NCBI GenBank assembly: GCA_003254885.1
Contig: QANT01003502.1
Coordinates: 1-30,179 of the forward strand
Source of the DNA: Purshia tridentata
Lineage: Eukaryota > Streptophyta > Magnoliopsida > Rosales > Rosaceae
Direction of reading: 5' to 3'
Length of the DNA: 30,179 nt
Within the stretch, counting starts at the first letter, position 1. Every line of letters starts with the position of its first letter. Under the pieces are notes generated by a model. That model had not been told where the DNA came from, searched no databases, and saw only the letters and a program-made list of their open reading frames with translations. The translations under genes were made by a program, and so were the position numbers. This document shows, piece after piece, positions 22,026 to 30,179 of the stretch.

Positions 22026-25000
22026 ATGAATCTGAGTAACGGTAAGGGATCGATGTCAACGGCTAGTTCAAGTGGTGCTTGGAAAGCTGTGGATGTGGTT
22101 CCTGACCAGTTTCCTGCGGGTTTAAGAGTCTTGGTGGTCGATGATGACCCCACTTGCCTCATGATCTTGGAGAAGATGCTTAGGACTTGTCTCTATGAAG
22201 GTACTTTCTTTTTGAGTCTCTTCAATTGTAACTCTCTCTTTCTTCTGGTTATTGTTTCATGGGTTTTCTTGAATACCTTTTGGAGATTTCATGCTTCTGT
22301 TTCAAAGCACATGTATGGTTAATTTAATGCAAGTTTTTACCAGTTGGGTGATCCTTTTTTGTGTTTCTCAAGCTGTTCTTAGGGGATTGAGAACTTGTGG
22401 TAGAAAAGGAAATGAGCTAACCCCTTTAAGATTTGGCCATAGTTTGACATTTTTTGCACTTTCAATTATAATTCTCTTTAGTCTTTAGATTTCAAATCAT
22501 GGGTCGTGCTAAAGTTTATGACTTGTTTACATGGTTTGTACAGTATTAATTTTTGTTAAGTTAATCATATTGTTCTAAAGATAAGCTTGAGTTTTGATTT
22601 GCGCATTTGTAGATCCATAACCATGTTTATGTATTTTGTTCTATAGTTTATGTACTCAATTTGTTGAGTAACTGATTTAATTTGTGTGGTATTTTTTAGT
22701 AACCAAATGCAATCGAGCTGAGAGTGCACTGTCTCTGCTTCGAGAGAACAAAAACGGATTTGATATCGTCATCAGTGATGTACACATGCCGGACATGGAT
22801 GGATTCAAACTCCTGGAGGACATTGGACTAGAGATGGACCTGCCTGTTATCAGTGAGTACCCTGTTTTAATAATTTCATATGGATTTAACAGCAGTTAAC
22901 CCATATAGTACGTATGAATCTGGAGCTGATATGTGATACATGTAATTCCACAGTGATGTCTGCTGATGATGGAAAAAGTGTTGTTATGAAGGGTGTGACT
23001 CATGGCGCTTGTGATTACCTAATCAAACCAGTTCGCATTGAGGCTCTGAAGAACATATGGCAGCATGTAGTTCGGAAGAAAAAGAATGAGTGGAAGGAAT
23101 TAGAGCAATCCGGCAGTGTGGAAGAAGGAGATCGACAGCCTAAACAATTTGAAGATGCAGATTACTCATCCTCAGCAAATGAAGGGACTTGGAAGAACTC
23201 AAAGAAGAGGAAGGATGAGGAAGAAGAGACGGACGAAAGGGACGATACATCCACATTAAAGAAGCCACGGGTGGTTTGGTCAGTTGAGCTCCATCAACAG
23301 TTTGTGGGTGCTGTTAATCAACTAGGCATTGATAGTATGTTTTCTTCCCCATATATTTCAATTTTATATTTCCTAATTGCAACCTAGCCATATATACTGG
23401 TCTATAATTCTCTTTTTTATGGATACCGGGAATAAGAATCCTTTGAGTGTTGTGCCTATATATATATATATATATTTGTCAACAGTATCTGTTTCATTCC
23501 CTATTGCAAATGTATTCCTTATGTTATTCAAACTTGATAATTTGATACAGAGGCTGTTCCTAAGAAAATACTGGAGTTGATGAATGTTCCTGGCCTCACT
23601 AGAGAAAATGTTGCTAGCCATCTGCAGGTATGGTATAATTGTGTTTGTTATTGTACATTATGAAGTTGGTCTGTATGGTTTGAAGTCAAGAGTTTTCTTT
23701 GTTTTTTTTTTTTTTTTCCCTGCAATGTAGTTTTTATATGACTAACTATTTTACCTATTNTGTAGTTTTTATATGACTAACTATTTTACCTATTTGAGAA
23801 AAACTCACACTGTGAACTTATGGGACAGAAATATCGGTTGTACCTTAGAAGGTTGAGTGGGGTGTCACAGCACCAAAGTAATTTGAATAACTCATTCATC
23901 AATCCCCAAGACCCATCTTTTGGAGCAATGTCATCACTCAATGGGCTCGATCTTCAGACGCTAGCTGTCACAGGCCAACTCCCTGCTCAAAGCCTTGCAA
24001 CACTGCAAGCAGCCGGACTTGGTAGGTCAACAGTAAAATCTGGGATACCTATGCCCCTTGTTGATCAAAGGAACCTATTCAGCTTTGAAAATCCAAAGTT
24101 GAGGTTTGCAGAGGGGCAGCAGCATATGAGCAGTAGCAAACCAATGAACTTACTTCATGGAATTCCAACAACTATGGAGGCAAAGCAGCTTGCCAACTTG
24201 CACCAGTCTGCACAATCCCTTGGGTCTGTGAATATGCAAGTCAATGCCCATGGAGTCCAGAACAACTCTTTACTTATGCAGATGGGTCAACCGCAGTCAA
24301 GAGGGCAGATCCTGAATGAAACTACTGCAACTCATGTTCCTAGGCATCCATCGTCAATGGGGCAGCCAATCATGTCAAATGGGATGGGGAGTGGAGTTTT
24401 AGGAAGAAATGGGATTGCTGATGGTGGCAGAGGGGCAGGATATAATCCAGTTCCGCATAACTCTTCAATGTTGAATTTCCCCCTGAACAACACTACAGAA
24501 CTACTGCCAGGCAATAGTTTTACTCTTGGAAGTAATCCAGGAATCTCCAACCTCACATCTAAAGGGGCATTTCCAGAAGAGGTTAACTCTGAAATAAAAA
24601 GATCTGGTGGATTTGTTTCAAGTTGTGATATTTTTAATCAGCACAAATCCAATGATTGGGACTTACAGAATGTAGGCTTGACCTTTGATGCCTCCCAACA
24701 TGCAAACTCCTTACACGGTAGCTTCGAATCCTCAGTTTTAGTTCATCAAGGGTTCCCCTCTAACCAAGGGACTGCACAAGGAAGGAATCCATCTAATGTT
24801 GGAAAAGCTATGTTCTCAATAGGTGAAGGCACTAATCAGGGGAATGCACAAAATACGGGTCAATACCTTAACAGTCTTATGGTTGACAATACAGTTAGGA
24901 TTAAAGCTGAAAGAATTCCTGATGCAACTTCTCAAACTAGCTTCTTTCATGAACAATTTGATCAGGATGATCTAATGAGTGCACTTCTCAAACAGGTCAG

Positions 25001-25174
25001 CTTTTCTGCCTCTATTCCTTTTCCTTCTGTAGATTGTTTTGTACGAGTTCTGATTTATCAAGGTTTTTATTTACTCATCAAATGTCTTCTGTTTTCCAGC
25101 AGCAAGAGGGACTTACACCCACTGAAAATGAGTCCGACTTTGATGGGTATTCCATGGATAATATTCCCGTGTAG
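22026..25174 (+). CDS. ARR2: Type-B two-component response regulator, ARR1/ARR2-like
   Basis: Six exons (22026-22200, 22700-22852, 22954-23334, 23551-23627, 23829-24995, 25100-25174) join to 675 residues, the size of ARR1/ARR2. The receiver domain (about 33-150) has the acidic pair D40/D41, phospho-acceptor D85 in [12 protein letters not shown], and K134. A basic/acidic linker (KKRKDEEEE) precedes the GARP/Myb-like DNA-binding domain (about 212-272), which includes [10 protein letters not shown] and [17 protein letters not shown]. The long Gln/Asn/Ser-rich C-terminal region serves as the activation domain and ends in the conserved [11 protein letters not shown]. Type-B ARRs receive phosphate from histidine phosphotransfer proteins in cytokinin signalling and activate target genes in the nucleus. 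All key residues are present. The short last intron (24996-25099) is in open frame. ARR1 versus ARR2 cannot be separated by eye. Confidence 0.95.
23458..23476. repeat. (TA)n microsatellite
   Basis: A short TA run inside intron 3 of the response-regulator gene. Confidence 0.85.
23726..23794. repeat. 34-bp perfect duplication around a single N
   Basis: Bases 23726-23759 are repeated exactly at 23761-23794, with a single N at 23760 between them. This lies in intron 4 of the response-regulator gene just after a T-rich run (about 23700-23717). It most likely marks two contig ends joined without merging their overlap. The flanking exons are unaffected. Confidence 0.85.
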
Positions 25175-26633
25175 AATGTGCTCCCTACAATATTCTGTAT
25201 GATTGCAGCTCTGATGTATATAATTGCTGCAATAGAACTCTATTTCTTCTGCAATCAGATGGTGGATATTCAAGTTTATTTCTACTTCAAGAAACCGGAG
25301 TGCGGCATTTCACAAATCATATCTTTCTTTGTGAACAGCATGCTTTGCTGGTTTTAGAAGATTGACGGCCAAACTGATGGATAATCGAGGTGGATCGATC
25401 ATGTCAAAAGATATTTGTTATGCATGACATGCAAAGGCATACATGCAAAATTTTGAGTGGCTAGCAAGAAGCTCTACTATTTCTGGGGTGCTGGTGAACA
25501 CGTCTTTGGTTTGGGCGCACATTTGAGTATTCAAGAGTAGGCTTTGAGAATACGTCTGCAGGCTTTGTAGGAGCCTTTCTAACTTTAATAACACTTTAAG
25601 TTTGCCTTCTGTTTTCTTCTTATTTTCTTATTTTCTTATTTTCTTATTTTCCCTCATCTTTTTCTTTCTTGTTCAAGGACTTCACTTTGATGTACATAAA
25701 TTTCATTTGATTGCCCAAGACATAAGTCTGGGTATTCTTTTCTGGCTGTTTTCCTGGCATTCTCATTCATGCTTTAAATTTGGTGTAAACCACTTCTTTA
25801 TGTGACCTCTTGTTCTTCGTAATGTTTCTCCCATATTATGTACATGTGTTTTGATGATTACATGGAGATTCGCCCATTTGGTGAACAAGCAAATTCAATA
25901 TTAGTCTTATGAGTGTATAATTACTTTTTCAACCATGAAAAAGGGGGAAATATTAGACTTTTTGCAGCACAAATCAGTAAATCTCCACTATTTCGAGGCA
26001 TTACAAGGATTTCGGTGATAGTGCCAAATGCGAATAATGCAACCAACACCAATTGGTCGTGGTCCACAATTAGTTGAAAAAACCACAGTAAAAAAGCAAA
26101 AAGGAATAACCCGCAGAATAGAATCATTTCAGTTGAACAAGTCTAAAAGTTGATTTACACATTAAACAAGTTGAAGAAAGAAAAGACCAGTTCTACCTGC
26201 GAATTTCATCTATAAAGGCACTGCTCATGTTTAATTTGAAAGAGAAAATTCTGAATGTCAAATTTATTTTTTTAACACTGAGCTCCTCCAGTATTTTGCA
26301 GCTTTTATCCAAAAGCAAGAATTTACATGACATTATGACAATGAGTAATTGTAAACTGAGTTTAGTATCAGTGCAAGCAGCTTACCCACCTATAAAAAGA
26401 ACACAAACTCACAGAGCACAGTATTCCTACAGGCGTACAAACTAGTTGTCCTAATTTCAGTCACTCCAAAAAGATATTACATTGGATATTAAGAATCGTT
26501 TCAACATCTAACAAAGGTATACATATATTAAAAAAGAATAATCCAAGCAACCTAGTTCAATGATGTTTATACAAAATGTAAGAATATTAGCTACATATGA
26601 ATGTTGTCACTTGCAGTATTTATCACCCCTCAT
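25175..26633. other. Convergent spacer: response-regulator and COBL7 3' flanks
   Basis: The left part is probably the response-regulator 3'UTR and the right part the COBL7 3'UTR on the minus strand. An 8-bp unit, TATTTTCT, is repeated four times in tandem at about 25621-25652 with the last copy imperfect. The short readings at 25602-25805 and 25921-26127 have no family features. No mobile element ends were seen. Confidence 0.5.
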
Positions 26634-29310
26634 CTATTGCTGCATCAACATGAGCACTACGACCACTAGGAGGGCTGCAAAAATTGTGGCCGAGCTCTTT
26701 TTGTAACCACTACTCGGAAATATTGAAGGAAGTGAGCACTCCTCCCCATTAAAGTACACTTTTGTTGGAAACCCATCTCCACCAGCCACATTGATTCCAG
26801 GAGTAGTCTTCTTTGTAAATGATATCACTGACTGCTGTTTCCCAGGCACCCTAGGATCCCTCTGTGGGTTGGCTCCATCTGTTTCTGCAACAAGGTAGTT
26901 CAATCCTTCAAGACCCTGCATGAATACAGTATTGTTGACACCATTCAATTCCAAGGAAGTTCCGTTGAAAGAATACATTTTTTCAAAACCAGGGGCTGCT
27001 TTATCCAGTTGTACTGCAGCAAACCAATCAGCAAAAGAAGTTTCATCCCAGTTGAAGAGTGTGACCCTTGCACTCCATCCACGAGTGTAGTCTGTATACA
27101 AATGCCAGTTAATGCTGACCCCACAGTTATCACCACAAGGCGTCGGGTCTGGAACCGGAAGATGTTTGAGGCCAGCCCAAGCTTTTGCATTGACAGTTCG
27201 GTTCTCAAAAGGAACAAGAAGTGACTCCGGTGGAAGAAGCATAGCTGGTGCCGTTGTGCTACAAGTTCGCGCTGTATTACTCGGGCACCCACATGCGCAG
27301 GTTTTGCATGGGATGACAGACTCATTGTAGTAAGCTGAAAACGAAACACAACATCTAGGGCTTGCTCCCTTGGGCTGTGTAATATTACACACAACCTGCC
27401 AGCTGGCTACTGCAGATGAGTTCAATGGTAAGCCACTTGCATCAGGGAATTGACTAGGACTCACCCTCACAGGAGGTCCACACTTATAATCAGGGTTGAG
27501 TGTGCCATTGATTCCCCAGTTTTGTGGTGGTGTGAGCTGTGACCGGTTCAGATCTGGAGGCATTTTAAAGACTTGAATCTGGAATGATGAAATTGATTTG
27601 CTCGGATCCATTGATGGTGGCAAGATAGTACCATTTCGGCAACAATTAGGGACCAGACCAAGGATTGTGTCATTGGCCTTTGTTGGAGGCAGGTCAATTA
27701 GGGTTGGCCTTCTTTCACAACTCAACACAGTGGAGAAGTCTAGATCCTGGTAGTATGTACCTTGTTTGCCGAATATACAGTCAGAAGAATCGACAACAGA
27801 TGGATAAGCCCCTTTCATTGCAAAGATAAATTCATCTGCCATCCAGTCCCAGCTCAACTTCCAATTATCAAGACGGCCTAGAGAGTTATGGTTGGCAATT
27901 GTAACTTGTGCCCAGTAATTTGATTCATATGTTCTGGTCACATCATACATAATTGTAAGATCTCCATTTTGCCGAGGCAGAAACTCTTCATCTACAGTGA
28001 TGTTCGTTTTAAATTTTTCGTCTACGGTGCAACAGACTTGCATTTCATTCGTCGCTGGAACACACATTATCAGATCAGTGTAAGAGTATGCTCATTAACA
28101 TGGACAATTAAACGCCAAAACTAAAAACCAAACTTGCTGTAGAATGTATATTATTATGATGGCATCAAGTTAGTATCAACAAATTGGTCTACAGAGAAAA
28201 GAATGCACTAAATATGGTCTGTGTAATATATGGAGAAAACATGGAAACCAATGACTGAGTATGAGCAAAAGCAACTGACCCTTGCAGATATGTTTCAAGT
28301 AATTCTCTATTGTAACTATGGCTCCAAGACTGAAAAATTGAGGCAAATTGCATAATACATGTACATATACTAATGAAACTGATACGGTAAACCTCATATT
28401 GGAAGTATTTCAAGACTAATATAACCCAGTGAAGTTCACTCCCAAATATTTCATTATTTTGAAGACCAGAATATAGACATATTACGGAAGACATGTGCTA
28501 CCACTTTATTTCAAAAGGGTACATCTTAATTGTAATTTCCATTCATTTCAATTTCAACCCCAAAAAATACACAGTTATTTACACTAAACATTCAAGCAAA
28601 ATGACTGAAACCCAAAAACAAATGCGCAAAGAAAATAATTCACAACTAAGTAAACTCCATATTAAAGATCATCAAATAACACCAAACATCCAAAAATGCC
28701 AAGCACAAATCCACAAGTACACAAAACAAAGGCAACCAAAATGATGAGCTCACTAACCTTGAATCTTAGCCGTGGAGCAAACAAAGCCATCATTGGCCAA
28801 AGAGATATTCGATGGCAAAGGCACTCCTGGTGGGGCTATACCGAACTGGGTCCCAACCAATTGGACCTGAACCTGCATCTGGGTCAAGTCCCCCGCGGTC
28901 TTAATCGCCGTTTTCAGATCGGTCATCGGAAAACCAGCAAAAACGGTGCCGTTTTCGACACTCCCGGGCAAGCTAGTCCCGTCGGCGAGCACTGCATTGG
29001 AGGCGGAGACCAAGTACTCGCGGTGCTTGAAGCCCACGAAGACCCTCCAGGACTTGAGGTCGTCGACGCCGTTGTTGAGCACTGTGAGCACGGACTCGAA
29101 CCGGTAGGCCTGGTTGGTCGGATCAGTGTTGAGAATGGGAGGGATCTGCGCTCCGGTGGTGTAGGCGTACGATAAGAACACGCCGTTGCAGGCATCGGAG
29201 GCGGGTGCTGGCGCTGGCGCAGATTGAGAGAGTGAGAAGGGCACGGCCCCAAAAATAAGGAGAAGATTGAGGGCGAAGATCAAAGGCCGCTTCTTCAAGT
29301 TGAAGGCCAT
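26634..29310 (-). CDS. COBL7: COBRA-like protein, COBL7 type (GPI-anchored)
   Basis: Exons 28758-29310 and 26634-28054 join to 657 residues, as expected for the longer COBRA-like subgroup (COBL7-11) with its N-terminal extension. A signal peptide is evident (about residues 1-29, hydrophobic core [12 protein letters not shown]), followed by an Ala-Pro repeat. The N-terminal extension (about 37-180) precedes the COBRA region with aromatic NWKLSWDW, many Cys pairs and N-glycosylation sequons. The family-defining CCVS is at residues 419-422, followed by a Cys-rich CKTCACGC. The C-terminus (about 640-657) is a hydrophobic tail after small residues, typical of a GPI-anchor signal. COBRA-like proteins act at the outer plasma membrane and wall, in cellulose deposition and polar growth. 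The single 703-bp intron joins in phase 1. COBL7 is the best match; other long-subgroup members are possible. Confidence 0.92.
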
Positions 29311-29333
29311 GGCTTGAACTTGAACTCGAACTC

Positions 29334-29388
29334 GAACTCACTTTTGGTTTCAAAGTTTGGATTTTGAACTTGAACTCACTTTTGGTTT
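29334..29388. repeat. Direct repeat in the COBL7 leader/core promoter
   Basis: GAACTCACTTTTGGTTT occurs at 29334-29350 and 29372-29388, spaced by 38 bases, and both copies are preceded by GAACT-type hexamer repeats. The pair spans the likely transcription start of the minus-strand COBL7 gene. Confidence 0.85.
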
Positions 29389-29393
29389 ATATA
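29386..29393 (-). promoter_or_regulatory. TATA box of COBL7
   Basis: TATATAAA on the minus strand lies 76 bases upstream of the COBL7 ATG. That would place transcription start near 29355-29360 and give a leader of about 45-50 bases. Confidence 0.6.
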
Positions 29394-30179
29394 TGTGTGA
29401 CCGTTTCTGTGTCTGTATTTGTTTGTGTTTTTTTTAGAGAGAGAAACGCGTAGAGAGTGTGTATTATCGAATCAAATGATATGTAAAAACAGCTTAGTGG
29501 GAGCTGTATTTTTGAAAACATGTTGTTTTTTATTATTAATATTTTTGTTATTGGTGTTGCCTGCCGTCTTTGAGTGGTTCAATGAAAGTTCGCTGATTTG
29601 GTAATACTAATATGGAAAACAAAAGGGAAGACATGAAGAAAGTGTTTTTAAAAAACAGTTTTATGTGTTTTTGAATGTGAAATGGCGTTGTCTCGATTCT
29701 TAAGTCCCAAAAAGAGAAAAAGTCCCAAGTCAGCCAAGTCTTATATTTGAATCGATTGGACACAATTAATGTCATTTCATTCGTATGGTCTCGTTGGGTT
29801 AAGCCATGTTCATAATTGGGTCCAAGATACCAAAACGTTTCTGTCTCGCTTCTACTGGGCCTATTTATTTGTTCATGGACTTGGCGTTAAAAGCTAGATC
29901 ATTTGCACAGTCGGACCATGAATAGCTGTTCACATGGACCCAATTCGGAAAGGCCCTTTATGCCGGAACCTGCACCTATATATATTATGCAATTAAATTT
30001 ATTCAAACCGACAGATTTTTCTAATAGTATGACAAACGATCTATCTTGAAGTATTTATGCACAAAAATGGACGAGTGTTATTTGGCCCAGGCTATATTGA
30101 TCACACTTTGCTGCTGAGTTGACCACCCTCTCAATATTTTTCCTATTTTTTCCCTTTTTACCCTGCAGTAAAAAAAAAT
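29394..30179. other. COBL7 upstream region to the window end
   Basis: No coding region is recognised. Site II-like words GGGCC/GGCCC occur near 29858, 29953 and 30085. The remainder is AT-rich without clear repeats. Confidence 0.45.

Noticed and set aside
26945-27394. 149-residue minus-strand ORF inside the COBL7 gene
   Set aside because: It is a shadow frame of COBL7 exon 2, whose true frame is conserved.
28696-29175. 159-residue plus-strand ORF opposite COBL7 exon 1
   Set aside because: It is antisense to a strongly conserved coding exon and has no family features.

Overview
This is a plant nuclear genomic window. It has AT-rich intergenic DNA, many short introns, dense microsatellites, and six recognisable plant genes. 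Two runs of N show it comes from a draft assembly. The first gene encodes a Bet v 1/PR-10 protein that, from memory of the family, is closest to the apple Mal d 1.03 and Prunus Pru p 1 types. That suggests Rosaceae, with Prunus my best guess; this is inference, because no database search was possible.

Layout: 1-2003 holds the edge of a likely transposable element and then the PR-10 upstream region. 2004-2603 is PR-10 (+, 2 exons). 3627-6516 is a DUF789 protein (+, 6 exons, one GC-AG intron). 6517-8523 is a convergent spacer with a likely 401-bp MITE. 8524-10651 is a Di19-type zinc-finger gene (-, 5 exons) containing what looks like a U12-type AT-AC intron. Its upstream region is rich in ACGTG cores. 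11964-13368 is a DEDDh exonuclease of the DPD1 type (-, 2 coding exons plus a probable 5'UTR intron). About 14.1-21.75 kb has no convincing protein gene. It holds microsatellites, a poly-A/N gap flanked by a direct repeat, a GC-rich block of TCP/site II/G-box motifs at 17.3-17.6 kb, other G-boxes, and a leader-like CAA-rich patch. 22026-25174 is a type-B response regulator (+, 6 exons; ARR1/ARR2 type) with a 9-codon upstream ORF. 26634-29310 is a COBRA-like GPI-anchored protein (-, 2 exons; COBL7 type), convergent with the response regulator.

The genes do not form a pathway; this is an ordinary stretch of plant chromosome. Several have plausible links to stress or hormone signalling: PR-10 (defence), Di19 (drought/ABA) and type-B ARR (cytokinin). 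I found no novel multi-gene system. The items most worth a second look are the AT-AC intron in Di19, the GC-AG intron in the DUF789 gene, the GC-rich motif island, the retroposition-like signature at the gap, and the unresolved 5' leader of the response regulator. All exon joins were made by hand from reading frame, splice consensus and family conservation; each reconstructed CDS length is an exact multiple of three.
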